Shown here piece after piece: positions 45,781 to 58,895 of a DNA stretch of 64,000 nucleotides. Both the position numbers and the translations under genes were made by a program. The notes beneath the pieces were generated by a model. That model ran no database searches and was not told where the DNA came from. It saw nothing but the letters and a program-made list of their open reading frames with translations. How positions within the stretch are numbered: position 1 is the first letter of the stretch; every line of letters begins with the position of its first letter. Origin of the DNA: Cephalopachus bancanus (Eukaryota; Chordata; Mammalia; Primates; Tarsiidae); assembly GCA_027257055.1 (NCBI GenBank), contig JAPVLO010000138.1, positions 2,914,001 to 2,978,000 on the forward strand, written 5' to 3'.

Positions 45781-45862
45781 GAGTTTCTTTGAGTTGCTGC
45801 TGTTCTTTGGAAGAGATGAGTTTTATGAAGAGCCCTTAAAGGATATTCTTGGATCATTCCAG
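45781..45862 (+). CDS. ZNF654: ZNF654 coding exon 3
   Basis: The acceptor ttctttctag precedes GAGTTTCTTT. With the two bases carried over from exon 2 it encodes VSFFELLLFFGRDEFYEEPL and on to GSFQ, 28 codons. The FELLL block is shared with RLF. The exon is only 82 nt and not a multiple of three, so skipping it would shift the frame. The donor is ccag|gtaaaa. It is too short to stand out as an open frame and was found from the junctions and family pattern. Confidence 0.92.
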
Positions 45863-48014
45863 GTAAAACAGTTACTACTTCACATTTTGTCTACATTTAA
45901 AACAGGCCTTTAATCTCCCCCTAAATATAGTTTATTGTTGATTTATTGCTTATAAATTTGTATGGTTGTTAAGGTGACAGTGTTTAAGATCCTATTACAC
46001 TGGCAGATAAAGAAAACTCTTGAAATATATCTTGAACTGTACTCCAAAGCAGTTCATAGCCCAGATTCCAACTGCACATTTGCCAGACCACGCCTGCTGC
46101 CACCACCCTTTCAGAATCCTACATACATCCTGGGCAATACTCAACTTTCTGTTGCTATAATGTAGAACTTAGCCCTGGAGAAAAAGGATTCGTATTTGCT
46201 AGACTAGCAGCAGCCTGTCTCTCCCAAACTGCTTTTCCCTTTGGATGTGCCCTGATTTTTTTCATCTCATACTAGCCTTCCCAAGCTAGGAGACTTTTTT
46301 TTTGCACCTGGTATAGGAAAGAAGAGAGTAAATCCAGATGGGATGACAAAGGATTCAAGATCTCTCCTATAGATGAATGAATATTTGATCTTTTTACTAC
46401 TTCATTGGGAAGCAATGTACTCTAGTACCTGGACCCATTCTTGTTTCCTTGTTTTTATCTCATCTGTACTTCTCTGGGATCCTTTGAGCTCCCCGTAGGG
46501 GTAAAGTGTCTCTGACTACCCCACTTAAAACTAAAATATCCAAACACATCTTACATTTATTATTGTGGTGTTAAAAGAAAGCCTTATGGTCAACCAGTAT
46601 TGCTATATTAGGTACATTATGGTGAAAATTCTACTTTATTCATTCTTACATCCAGCAAAACGAGGTAAAAATACCTGTTCTTATAGAGCTTATGTTCAAT
46701 CAGAGTACATATATTCAAGTATTTAAAACTTCTTAACTTTTAAATTCCATTTTTCCTTTGACCCTTGTGTTCTTGGCAATCCATTCTTGAACTTTTACTC
46801 AGCAAATATTGAGTCCCCACAGTGTGCTATGCACTAAGCTCTGGGAAAAACAGTAGTAAGCAAAACAGAAAAACCCTGCTATTGTGGAGTTAATTCTAGT
46901 ATAGGCACAGAAAGACAATAAATCTAAACTTTATAAATGAAGAATATTTCAGAAAGTGACACATGCCTTAGAAAAAAATTAGGACGAGGGATAGAGGATG
47001 CTGGCACCGTGATACTGGGGAACGATATTTCACTATTAAGTGGGGATGTCAGGGAATACCTCATGGAGATTTCAGCTGAACATTGATAATGGGAAACACT
47101 GACATGTTTGCAGTAGATGAGAGACAGTATTCAACTTCTGTTTTAAATGTATGAAAACGTAACATTTGTGAAGAGTTATATCCTTTATTTTTTCTCTTGC
47201 AAGCAGGGTGCCCATTCAGTTATCAAAATAATCAATTCCCCAAGGAGAGCTCACGGTTTTGCCTTCTTTTCTGTCTCCTGCTCTAATCTGTTGACTGTCT
47301 CTAATCTCTAGGGATTCTAAAGCTCATCCCCTACCGTCCCCTTTTAAAAAATCTCTTAACCATTTCTGCCACTTTTCCTGCTACGGCTTCTTGCTACTCT
47401 GAATTTCCATGAGCCTCTAACTCCTGCCTCCTCAGAGAGGCGTTTTGCCTTTTGCTCTCATGTTTTCTTTACCTGGGGATTGTCCTTCATTTTCTGAACA
47501 AACCTACTGCTGTAAGTGCTTCCCAAGCCTAGGGACCTAGGGAGGACCAACATGTCATCCACCACATACATTTCCCTAAAACCTTGTATTTTCTAAGCTG
47601 GTGAATTATCTAGGCTTGTGACTGACAATTTGATGATTCATTGGCAACCTTAGTGTCACCTTCTGAAAGATTTTAAATATGTTACTAGTATAAATCCTGT
47701 CTCCCAAAGTGGTTCATCTTGATCATCTTTCATAAGGTATCATATCAATGGAAGATCGTGTTATTTTATCCCATACGTAAGACAAACACAATTTTGCTGC
47801 TCATAATTTATTGAACATAAAGGTCACCTGGGGACCTTGTTAACATTTAGATTATGTTCAGTAGTTGTGAGGTGAGGCATTATAGACTGCAGTTCTAACA
47901 AGCTCTGAGGTAATAGGGTGGTGCTGGTCCCTCGACAACAGTTTGAGTATTATAATAGCGAGTCTTGGCTGAATTTGCGTTAACTTCTGTTCTCCCCCCG
48001 TATTTCAACCCTGA
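45863..48014 (+). other. ZNF654 intron 3, first part
   Basis: No gene. The stretch 46795-47100 (agcaaatattgagtcccca; tgctatgcactaagctctgg; caatgacaggg-type blocks) is a decayed ancient repeat I cannot name. A hAT MITE piece related to the one at 18650 lies near 47820-47955. Confidence 0.4.
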
Positions 48015-48175
48015 GTTTTCCAGCTTTGCCACTCATACTGTGACATCTTGAGCAAGTTGTATAATTCCTGTATCAGTTTTCTGATTTGTAAAATGGGACA
48101 AAAATTGTACTTGCTTCATAGAATCATTTTATGGGTTAAATCAGTATAGTTCTTGGTATCATTCCTGGCAAAGTG
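48015..48175 (+). repeat. MIR SINE
   Basis: Sense MIR: agctttgccactcatactgtgac, agcaagttgtataattcctg, cagttttctgatttgtaaaatggg. Well preserved. Confidence 0.85.
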
Positions 48176-48252
48176 ATCACATTGCTATTCACAGCAGACA
48201 ATGTAGCTTGTCCAGTGAAGGGTGTGGGTTCTCAAGTCTTATTGATTTCGGG

Positions 48253-48557
48253 TTTTTTTTCTTTTTTTTCTGAGTTTGAGTCTCACTCTGTCACCCTGGC
48301 TGGATTGCAGTGGCACAGTCACGGCTACTGCAGCCTCAACCTGCTGAGCTCAGGCAATCTTTCCGCCTCAGCCTTCTAAGTAGCTAGAACCACAGACATG
48401 CACCACCACACTCAGCTAGTTAGTGATTGATTGATTGATTGTAAAAACAGGATTTGCCAGGTTGCCCAGGTTGGTCTCAACCCCCTGGGCTCAGGTAGTC
48501 CTCCCACCTCTGTCTGCCATAGTGCTGGGATTATAGGTGTGAGTCATTGTGCCTGGC
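48253..48557 (-). mobile_element. Alu, full-length (older type)
   Basis: Antisense Alu with many changes; contains a (gatt)n expansion at about 48425-48440 where the mid-linker region is. A box of ancestral length. Confidence 0.9.
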
Positions 48558-48660
48558 TTGGTTTTTGTTTTTACATTAAGACCAAAACCAAACTCTTAGG
48601 CTTATTCTATTTTCCATGAATTTCTGATTTCCTAAATTCTGAATTGTTCAAGTAGACTTT

Positions 48661-48943
48661 TTTTTTTTTTGAGTTGGAGTCTCACTCTGTCACCCAGACT
48701 GGAGTGCAGTGGCCACTCCCGGCCACCGCAGCCTCGACCTGCTGGGCTCCGGCGATCCTTCCGCCTCAGCCTTCCGAGTAGCCAGAATTATAGGCATGCG
48801 CTACCACGCCTGGCTGATTTTTTGATTTATTGTAGAGATGAGGTCTCGCTGCCCAGGCAGGTCTCGAACCCGCGGGCACAGGCAATCCACTCACCTCAGC
48901 CTCCCAAAGGCGCGGGATTACAGGCTGAGCCACTGAGCCCGGC
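48661..48943 (-). mobile_element. Alu, full-length, young lineage type
   Basis: Close to the window's young consensus. No target-site duplication recognised, unlike the other young copies. Confidence 0.92.
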
Positions 48944-49570
48944 CAAATTATTTTGAAAAAGGAAAATACAAATTGTAAAAGCAAAAACACAAAAATTCAA
49001 TTATCTGGAACTAAAATCTCAGATAATGGTATTGATCGAATGGGGATAAGAAGGAGAAGTGTCAAGTATATTCTTGGGCTTTATGCTGAAATAACTACAT
49101 AAGAGTAGTTGCTGGTTGCTCAGTGGACAAGAATTAGAGGGGGAACAGCAGGATACAGAAAGATAATAAGCTCCATTCTAGACACACTGAGTTTTAAATG
49201 TCACTGTAATATCCAAATACGAATATGCTCAATAGATGGTTAGATTCATAGGTCTGAATCTTTTTTTACGAGTTTTAAAATCCAAACATTTTGTTACTTT
49301 TATAAGTCAAAATAAAAATAGATGTTTTAAAGTTTCCTTAGCATGAAAAAACAAAAACAAAAAACAACTGTGGTGTAATGACCAAAATGCTAACCAAACC
49401 AGTAATCTAAAAGTCTTACTACTAGAGCTCTGTAAATGTTTTAATAAGTCTGTTCTGACCTTAGAGAAAACTCTATCTTTACCCCTTAGAATCAATGTGT
49501 AAGTCACTTTTTTGTTGTTGTTGAGACTAGAATTAGGCCTTAGTTAAGACTTCTTTCCCTGGGACTCTGC

Positions 49571-49590
49571 ATATATATATATATATATAT
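49571..49590 (+). repeat. (AT)10 microsatellite
   Basis: Ten AT units, followed by imperfect ATAT-rich palindromes to about 49655. Confidence 0.95.
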
Positions 49591-49670
49591 GCTCATATGC
49601 ACTATACATATATGTATTTCTTAAATTCTCTATTCAATAAAATATATATATAATTTTTCTTTTTATGAGG

Positions 49671-50196
49671 AGGGGACCTATAAAAAACCCAGAAGGGCGG
49701 GCCCCTGCTAGGTAGTGTTCTCAGAACCCACTGGCATCCATGTTCAAGCTAGCATTGTTATGAGAGGCTGCATTTGGCTTAAGTGAATTTTTTGGAGATT
49801 CTTTCGGGGCATTTGCTTATTTCATGATGGGTGATTTATAAGCGTACCTGCCCGCACCACTCTGAGTGTTCAGCAGTTTTTGACCACAAACGGCATGAAC
49901 TCTGTGCCCCATCCTCCATATTCATCCAATCTCCCATTGAACAACTTTTTTTGTTTCCCTAGATGAAAAAAGTCCTTAAAGGGAAATGTTTTGCTGATGT
50001 TGAAGAGGTGAAACAACAATGGCAGAAGCACTTAAAAAGTGTCAAAATTAATAAGTCCAAAAATGGTTTTGGGTAGTGGAAAAAGTGTCTTGATAGGTAT
50101 ATTGCATTAAACTGGTAACACTTTGGAGGTGACCGAAGTATAAACATATAAGTATACACAAATTTTTAATAAATAAATTTCGTTCATGCCCCCCCC
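49671..50196 (+). mobile_element. mariner element, second copy, internally deleted
   Basis: Left end aggggacctataaaaaaccc. Shares with the copy at 16332 the segments tttcatgatgggtgattta, gtgttcagcagtttttga and gatgaaaaaagtccttaaag. It keeps only the decayed 3' part of the transposase. It lies in the opposite orientation to the first copy. Confidence 0.8.
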
Positions 50197-50641
50197 GTAT
50201 CTGCTTGTCCTTTGGGTGAGTCAGGGAAGCGAGTTAGGAGAGAAGGTAAGGGGTATCACCTCTCACGCAGGAGACCCAAGACTGTCTTACCACAATAGCA
50301 TCGCAGGCTAAGAGAAAAAAATGATCAAAGGCAAAACAGCAAGCCACAAGAAAGAAGTTAAAGTGAAAGTGCTAAGCACACCCTGCTTCACTGGGGCAAG
50401 TGTTGATCTCTATGAAATAAAAGTATATAGTCGTCATAAACCAGCAGATCTCCCAGGTTTTATTATTTTTAGCTAATATGAAAATGTTTATAATTGTTGA
50501 CTTTTCACTAAAACCTTCTCAAAACCTAGACCGTGGCTCTTCCCTAGAGTACCTGGAGTAAGTTTTCCGAAGATTTAATCTGGCAAAGTCCTAATTTTGG
50601 TATTCAAAGCAGCCTTCATACTGCTGGTAAAAGGCTGTTGA

Positions 50642-50950
50642 GGCTGGGTGCGGTGGTTCTTGCCTGTAATCCCAGCACTTTGGGAGGCCGAGACGAGAGG
50701 ACTGCCTGAGCCCATGGGTTCGAGACCCGCCTGGGCAACATGGTGAGACCTCATCTCTACAATAACTCAAAAAAATTAGCCGTGCATGGTGGTACACGCC
50801 TGTAGTTCCAGCTACTTGGAGGCTGAGGTGGAAGGATGGCTCAGCAGGTTGAGGCTGCAGTGGCAGTAAGCTTGCCACTGCACTTCAGACTGGGTGACAG
50901 AGTGAGACTCCAACTCAAAATACCTAAGTAAGTAAATAAATAAATTAATC
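50642..50950 (+). mobile_element. Alu, full-length
   Basis: Sense Alu with B box gggttcgagacccgcctggg. The tail is a degenerate aagtaaataaataaa. Probable duplication aaaggctgttga upstream versus aatggcttttga downstream. Confidence 0.92.
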
Positions 50951-50999
50951 AATGGCTTTTGAAAAATACAACTATATCAGCAGGGCATTTTGCGAGAAG

Positions 51000-53900
51000 C
51001 AGTTTCAAAATTGTATTACCATATTTCCTGCTCAGATAGAAGTTCTCTCCTGGGTCTGCTCAACTCCATTTTGACTGTGTGTGACTTTTCCCCCTCTAAG
51101 TTTTTTCACTATTGCCAGAGCACTAATAATCTGTGGTTGGATGTCTCTCTCACTGCACTGTCAGATCCAGTGGTTGGAAACTGACTTTCAACCCTTACAC
51201 TTACTAGTCCCCAACACTTACTAGTCTTCATCCCTTAATACTGACATTTTTGCCAAAGCAAAGGGAAAGATAAAGAAGTCCACAGACATTTCTGATACCT
51301 AGCCATTCCTTTCTTTAAAATTGAATTGAAATATGTTTAACTGTGAGAAAAGTGTAGAAAGATGTGACTATGAAAGAAAAATATTTGACAAATGTACTAT
51401 ACTTTTAGCATTGGGAGTAAAAAGGACTGATGTTAAAAATAAAGTTTCAGATTCTTACAATCATTTTGTAAATAATGTATTTCTTAGATAAATTTTGTGC
51501 TGAAATGAGTAAATCTCTGATTTTTTCCATTGCATTTTATCTACTAGAAATAGTTAATCCTGTTTAATAATTCTTATATATCACTACCTCAGATATTTTC
51601 ACTTTCTATAATTTGAAAATAATCTTCTGTTTGAGAAAGAAACATCTTACTTTAATGCAGCTGTTGAACTTGTGTAATTACTTTGAAGAGCCAGATTTAT
51701 TTTACATACAAAATTTACAATGAAGAAACTCGAGACACTTAAGCTCAAAGGGTCAAGAGCAAGCCTTCAAAAGATAGGACTGTCAGTGTCAATAAATTGT
51801 AGCTATCTCAGGAATAGCCAGTATGCTCTGACGTGAGTGTGACATACAGCATGAGTCATTTCAAGAGGGAACCAAGCATTGTGCATTGATAGTTATTCAC
51901 ACATAGCATCTAACCGTAAACAAAGATTGTATATTCTGAGCATCTTGCAGTCTAGTGTTGTCAACAGCAGGCGTGTAAGTGCCTTTTAAATCAGTGATAC
52001 AATCAACACTTTGAAAGTAGCTCTTGAGAATGCATCCCTGAGGCATTCATTGTTCACTGAAAGCAGCTTCTGTAGAGTCCTAATAAATAGTAACTAGAAT
52101 TCTCAGTAGATTAGTGCTTGAAACAATTTATATTTACCCAGATAAAATATATCATAGAAAATATAAGCTGTAATGAACTGCAGAGGGCATTAAGTCCAGA
52201 ATCATTTTTTCATAAATGATGAAACGAAGGACCAGAGAGAGTCATTCATCCATCAAACAGTACTGACTGGAGACTAAGAAACTAGGCCAGTTTGTAGCTG
52301 AGGTAGTACTCTGATCTGTTCTGTTGACGAATCCGGATGTTCTTTATGCTAAATCAAATTTTTTATTTGTACTCAAATAAATCTTGTATATACCTTAATT
52401 CTGCTTCAAGGCCTGTATTATTACAGGTTAGAACAGTGACAGTAGCATTTTTCTGGTGACCATATTACTTATTTTAAAATGCTAACAATAGGGTTGTACT
52501 TCCATTAGCATGACATGCACCAACTGATTTTGAATTTGATTATGCTTTCAGTTGATGGTTTTACTGTAGTTGTTATTGGCTTCCCCTTCAGATAAAACTC
52601 TAATTTAAGTTACATTTATGTTTGTAACATTTTATGAGGATTATTAAACAGGGAATAATTTTTCATATTTAATAATTATTCATATTTAAATACTCAGTTT
52701 TTTCAGAAGTTCCCAATGGATTGTCTTAAATAACTCACTGAACTACATGATTCTAATTATTTTTAAACATCAAATAGTGTAACTTATGCATACATTTTTA
52801 TGATTTTGAGACTGGGACTCATCTTAGAAATTGCTTAATCTGAAAATTAAGCTCCAATAGAGTTGAAGTTTATAGAAGTCAAATGTTGATTGCTCTCATC
52901 TAAATCTCACTCTCAACCCAGCATTCTTTCTGCTATATCACTCCCTAATCTATTATGAGTGACGATGTAATTATGTGTTTACAATAATGTATGTGGCAGA
53001 AGAACAGGTTTAAAGGAACGTTTTATTTATGTCGCTGTCTTCAGAGCTCCATGGTTTGTCATCTGAAAACCTTCTGAAGTCTGCCGTATTGGGAAGAGGG
53101 GGATGAAGAAACTTTAGTTTGGTGATCTGAGTGGTAGAAGACATAAAGGCCTGCACTAGAATGGGAACTGTAGAAATTACCCAGGAGGAAGCAGATCAGG
53201 AGATGCTAAAGGAAACAGACATGGTTTGGGTCCATATAAGGTGAAGACAAGGTTTGCATTCAGCCCCAAACACCAATACAAAAGCAAACGATTCTTGAGG
53301 CCAGGAGTATGCAGACTTCTGATGTCATATTACATAACTTTTAGAAATAACATTTGACACATATCCCCATTGTGTGTATGTTTATTTGTACACATGTATT
53401 ATTTATATAACAAAGCATAAAAGTACATTTTAGAAGGATAAAAGTAAAATAATGTTTTCAAGTCAGCACTGCAAAAACTAAGTGGCAGCAGTGTGACTAA
53501 ATATATATTATTTTTAAAAAAATTTTAGCACTTTGTGATACAGTAATTTAGTCTGATTTTAGGTTCAGTTTGCTTTGATGCTTGGTTTTAACTACTGTCA
53601 TAGGTGAAAGGATACTTTTGGTAGATCCAAGTGGGAAACATTTGTTTTCTAAATCACGCTCTGATAAAATGTTTTCTACCAAATATGCAAAGGGTTTTGT
53701 TGAAATTTAACTACTGAATTTCTGTTGTTCCCAAAGTCAGTCAGTGTGTTCTTGAATACTAACAAATCATTTTTAACAAATGAAATTAAAAACTCATTAA
53801 AATGCTCCAGTTGAAAGATTTTTCAATGGAAAATTCTTAACTTTTTTGGTATAAATACAAGCATTACAGGTGACATATTGATTTTTGGCAACAACAATCA

Positions 53901-54480
53901 TGTAATGATACAAGTACTTTCAAACATTCATTTAAATTATTTTCTCCATAATAACTTTTTATTGAAAAATAGTAACTTTTTTCATGTTGTAACAGCCTTT
54001 TTTATGTGGCCAAACTTGGAATGCTTATTTTTTTGGAAAATATCAGGTAAATATTGCTCAGGAATGTATCTTTAAAAAGAACAGCAAGTTAGGAATGATT
54101 GCCTTCTTGTAAAAGAAAAATATGTAACATCCTGAAATTTTACAACTTTTTTAAAGTGCTTTGCCAATAAAAAAAAGTATAATCATAAAAGATATGATTA
54201 TTTTCATCTCATTTCAAAGTATTAGAAATATTTTACTGCATTTTAAAGGCTATATTTTTCTAAAATTAACCACTTTGGAGACATTTTACATTTTTGTCTA
54301 TTTGTTGCAGTTACTTGCTTATTAATGAATTTGACAGGTGGTGTTCTGTAACTTTACTTTGAAATCTGCATTTCATTTAAAAAAGATGTTCCAGAGTGCA
54401 TTTACAGAGATTTCCACAAAACCCTATTTTGATTAAAAAGTTATTTGTTATTGAGGATGTACCTTCTCTGGCACATCTTT
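51000..54480 (+). other. ZNF654 intron 3, long stretch without genes
   Basis: AT-rich; no gene and no Alu. Isolated MIR-like words near 52200-52270. A chance 65-codon frame at 53878-54075 has no support. Confidence 0.4.
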
Positions 54481-54504
54481 TCTTTCCTGGCTGTTTGAGA
54501 AAGC

Positions 54505-54824
54505 TTTTTTTTTTTTTTTTTTTTTTTGAGTCAGAGTCTTACTCTGTTGCCCAGGCTGGAGTGCAATGGCACATTCATGGCCACCACAGCCTCGACCTGC
54601 TAGGTTCAGGTGATCCTTCCGTCTCACCCTTCCTTCCGCCTCACCCTTCCAAGTAGCTGGAACTACAGGCGCATGCCACCATGCCCAGCGAATTTTTTGA
54701 TTTATCGTAGAGACAATGTCTCACCAAGTTGCCCAGGGTGGTCTCAAACCCCTGGGCTCAGGCATTCCTCTCACCTCGGCCTCCCAAAGTGCTGGGATTA
54801 TGGGCATGAGCCACTGTGCCCGTC
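54505..54824 (-). mobile_element. Alu, full-length with internal duplication
   Basis: Long poly-T start. The segment ccttccg.ctcacccttcc is doubled near 54614-54650. The B-box and A-box regions are of the ancestral length. Confidence 0.92.
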
Positions 54825-55511
54825 TGAAAAAATTTTAACTGCCTAAGAAGTAAAATGTCAACACTTAAGATAATAATGCAAAGCCCTCTTCATATATGAT
54901 TCAGAAGAGTAAGCTAGGAGTAATTTTTATTACTGTACAAGAAGGAATTAAGTTTATTATGAATTAAGTAGCTAGCTAGTGGAGGCTTCTCAGGAACTGT
55001 GGAAAGATAGGATTTAGATAAGTTTATGGAAGTTGTAGGAGAAAGAGTGACATGAGAAAAGGCATAGGCACGAAAAGACAAGGCGAATTTGGGAGCTGTG
55101 GAAGAGGCCGGGCTGGAGAGAAGGATTCACAATGTGCAATAGTGAATGAATAGGTAGATAACTCCCGAGGTTCTTGAATATGAGATTGAGGCAGTAAGAC
55201 TTTCAGCCAGTGATAAGCTGCTGGTAGGTTCAGAATCACTATGTAGGATGCCTAGAACACTGATACACAGATTCACAGACACATGTTGTGCTTTCTCTAA
55301 AATCTCAACCAGTAAAATATTAAGCTCACTTCATAGTGGATTCTGAAAGAAAAGTGGGGAAAAGAGTTGTATTTTATTTCTTCCTTTGGGAAACGCATAT
55401 GGTTGATTGTAAGTATTGAAGGGATTATATTTAGCACAGTGCAATGGGTAACAGTAATAGTAGACAGATGACTTAATTAAGAATTAAGTTAATATACAGG
55501 CCCAATTATTT

Positions 55512-55804
55512 TTTATTTTTATTTTTTGAGTTGGAGTCTCACTCTGTCACCCAGACTGGAGTGCAGTGGCCGCTCCCGGCCACCGCAGCTTCGATCTGCT
55601 GGGCTCCGGCGATCCTTCCGCCTCAGCCTTCCAAGTAGCTGGAACTACAGGCGCGCGCTACCACGCCTGGCTAATTTTTGATTTATTGTGGAGATGAGGT
55701 CTCGCCAAGTTGCCCAGGCAGGTCTCAAACCCGCGGGCTCAGGCAATGCACTCACCTCAGCCTCCCAAAGCACGGGATTACAGGCTGAGCCACTGAGCCT
55801 GGCT
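55512..55804 (-). mobile_element. Alu, full-length
   Basis: Perfect 15-bp duplication caggcccaattattt at 55497-55511 and 55805-55819. Shortened A box; keeps the ccaagttg segment. Confidence 0.96.
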
Positions 55805-56327
55805 CAGGCCCAATTATTTAAGTAAACATTCTAAAAAAAATACAATGTGTGTATATATTCTAGGAGAGAATCAACTGTGATTTCTACAGTGACTTAAATG
55901 CTTCTTTATTCACTTTGGAGGTGTTAAATTGAATATCACCCCCAAAAGCCACTATATTTAAGGAAGGAGGAGCCAAAAAATACTTTCAAGCTCATTTGTT
56001 CATTCATTCTGTATCTTTTTAAATAGACCAAAATGAAATCTTTATTCCATCGTTATTTTTTATCCAGAATGATTTCCCATAAAAATGATGTCAAAATATG
56101 ATATTTTTGACCCACTATAAATTTTTGTTTATAATTGATTTTATCTCAAAAAATAAATGTAAGCTAATTTACTAATTTTTAATAGTGTGATAAAAGTACA
56201 AGGATATAATTTATAATATAAACATTTATGAGACTACACACTAAATGTGGGAGGTGCAATAAAATAAGTGTCCCAAAATTGCCTGTGGGTAGAAGTTGTT
56301 AAATACACAGAGTATAAGGGCTGTCCT

Positions 56328-56568
56328 TTGTTCTTTTATAAAACAAAACCTCTTTTGTATAATACAAAGCATCATATAGTATAAATCACTTTTTAGACTA
56401 AGATGGAATGTTTAGATAATGGAAGAATATGACAATTTAATAAAAGCAAAGTGTTTATAGCCTCTTCAAATATATAGCCTGGATTCATCTAATGAGTAAA
56501 TTTGTGAAGATAATATTTTTTTAAATCTGAAGCTTTGCTTTATAACTGCTAAGTTTTTAATATCTGAG
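56328..56568 (+). repeat. Local direct duplication, unit 1
   Basis: Matches 56938-57184 in order and orientation: ttgttcttttataaaa, tagtataaatca, ttttagactaagatggaatg, aataaaagcaaagtgtttat, agcctggattcat, taagtttttaatatctgag. Roughly 90% alike by eye. Confidence 0.93.
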
Positions 56569-56629
56569 TGATTAAAAATCTCTCAGATATCTATTTAAAC
56601 TGTTAAGGAAATACTAGAAGAAATAGCAA

Positions 56630-56805
56630 CCAACATTTTTTGAGTGCTTATTATGTGCCAGGCACTGCTCCAAGCACTTCTCAATACTGTAATTATTATT
56701 TAATCCTCACAACAATCCTATGAAGTAGGTGTCTTTGTATCCATTTTGCAGAGGAATTGACTAGTGGGACACAGAGAGGTTAAGTAACTTGCCCATTGTT
56801 TGTAG
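56630..56805 (-). repeat. MIR SINE between the duplicated units
   Basis: Antisense MIR, well preserved: gagtgcttattatgtgccag, tatccattttgcagagga, gagaggttaagtaacttgcc. Confidence 0.88.
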
Positions 56806-56937
56806 GATTTTTGTTTGCTTTCTTGTTTTCATTTGTAATCACCCTTAAATAACTTTCATGATGTTTGGATTTAATGATCCTTTGACTTATCTTGACTGAA
56901 TGATTCTTTATCTTAAAACTTGATTTCTTCTACTACC

Positions 56938-57184
56938 TTGTTCTTTTATAAAATAAAACTCTTTTGTGTAATACAGAGCGTAATATAGTATAAATCATTT
57001 TTTAGACTAAGATGGAATGAATGTTCAGATAATGGAAGAATATGACAATTTAATAAAAGCAAAGTGTTTATAGCCTCTTCAGATATGTAGCCTGGATTCA
57101 TTATTAATAAGTAAATTTGTTAAGATTTTTTTTTTTAAACCCAAAGCTTCACTTTATACTGCTACTAAGTTTTTAATATCTGAG
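56938..57184 (+). repeat. Local direct duplication, unit 2
   Basis: Second unit, offset 610 bp from the first. Confidence 0.93.
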
Positions 57185-58281
57185 AGACTTTGTGAGCTCA
57201 GAATGAAATGCTGGCAGTTGTTTTTGTTTTAATTTATATGCAATTAAATATTCACTTTTTAAAACATTGCCAATTTAAATATCTAGTTTTTTTCTTAAGC
57301 CTTTAAGCTCAATTTATACATTTTCAAAAATCATACTTTCACTAAATTTTCAGTTAATTTTTTTTAATTGTTTAAATTTTAAATCAGATTCCCTGAAACA
57401 TTTTTTGAAGCACCTGACAAAGTATGCAATGAATCAAAAAGCATAATCAGATGACTAAACAAATATTGTAAGTCTAAATCTAATAAATAAGTTCAGTAAA
57501 CCAAGTTCTAAATATTATACATTGTTTATAAACGTGTTACAAATTTCGTATTATAATGACAAGTCTAAGATAGATCCTCTAAAACAAATTCCACATATCT
57601 TTTAAAAATATAAACAAAATGCATAGACAAATTAATAATTATAGCTCAACTTACCAGTACATCTTTATCTCAAACGTAAAGCAAAGTGTTTATGTTAAGA
57701 TATATTTCTTTAACCTGTCATTTCTTTAACCCTAAACTACAAATCTGATTATCCAACAAAGGAGAGTAGAATTTGCATTTTTCAGCCTTCTACTACAACT
57801 TAGATATATATTTGGGATCAGGGCAGGAGGCCTCTGTCTACATGCCAACCAGAGACTGCAAACTTTGCAGGCACTGCCTCCTTCCGTCCCCTTTTTATGG
57901 CCAGGCTTTTGCCTGCCATTGTTAACAGGAAGTTTATAAATCTTCATGTAAATTTAACTGAACATTTTTCAGTTTTTTGCAACCTGGTTCTTTTCCTCGA
58001 AATGATGCATTGCTTAAGTTTTTCCCTTAGGTTACACTTCTTACCTGTTTTAAATGGGGTTTTCTAAGCCCAATTATGTACATACTGTGTAACCTTTGGC
58101 ATTAAAGCCTATTTGTGTTAATGGTGTTTTGACACCCTACTTAGGTTACAATAGTAACCCTTTCTCTTTTATAATTTGATTGCTGCCTCTTTGACCATCA
58201 GTCATTTTACTGACAATGGTGATCAAGTTTAGTTTTTAACCCCTTTAAATTCACAAAGCCAAAATGATTTTTCTCTCCTAG
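57185..58281 (+). other. ZNF654 intron 3, end
   Basis: AT-rich intron before exon 4 with no recognised gene or repeat. Confidence 0.4.
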
Positions 58282-58417
58282 GAATGCCAGAATCACCTCC
58301 GCAGATATGGAAATGTGAATCTGGAACTGGTGACTCGAATCATTAGAGATGGTGGCCCATGGGAAGATCCAGTGTTGCAAGCTGTTCTTAAAGCCCAGCC
58401 AGCATCTCAGGAGATAG
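58282..58417 (+). CDS. ZNF654: ZNF654 coding exon 4
   Basis: The acceptor ttctctcctag precedes GAATGCCAGA. The exon encodes ECQNHLRRYGNVNLELVTRI and continues to PASQEI, then leaves one base (G) for the next codon. The segment with a tryptophan after GGP and before EDPVLQ parallels the W-NPVLL segment of RLF. It is 136 nt long and ends in phase 1. The donor gagatag|gtactt is weak beyond the GT. Reading on without splicing adds 22 to 23 residues and stops at 58480-58482. Confidence 0.92.
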
Positions 58418-58804
58418 GTACTTCAGGAGATTCAAAATCAAAACCAACATTTGTGAGAAGCAAACACAATTTCATTTCCTAACTAGAGCAGTAATAGTGA
58501 TTTTTTCCTTTATTTTATAATACTGAATAATAGAGTGATATATTTTCACATGAAAAGCGTGTTATCCTAACCTGGCCCAAAGTGATTTTTGATACCAGAC
58601 TAGGTACATTTATTCAAGAGTGTTAACACATTTATTCGATGTTACATTTGTTTTTGTTACTTCAGTTAGCTTTATTTTTAAAATCTGTTTTTTAAAAATA
58701 GGAACAGCCTTTTTACAAAAGAAAAACAAAAGCTCTGCTTTTCAGGAAAGCATATGGAATCTCCCTTTCACAGGAAACTCCACGAGGGCTGGAACTCTAA
58801 ATTT

Positions 58805-58895
58805 TTCTCACTTCTCCAGCATATCCTACAACTAACCCCAATACAGAGTAGATGCTTAATATAAATATTTGTTGGCTGAATAAATACATTTCAGT
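58805..58895 (+). repeat. L2/MIR-like 3' end
   Basis: agagtagatgcttaatataaatatttgttggctgaataaat follows the L2 3' pattern (given here only as short words: gtagatgctta, atatttgttg, gaataaat). Confidence 0.6.

Noticed and set aside
49571..49655. AT-rich palindromes
   Set aside because: Microsatellite and its decay products; no sign of function.
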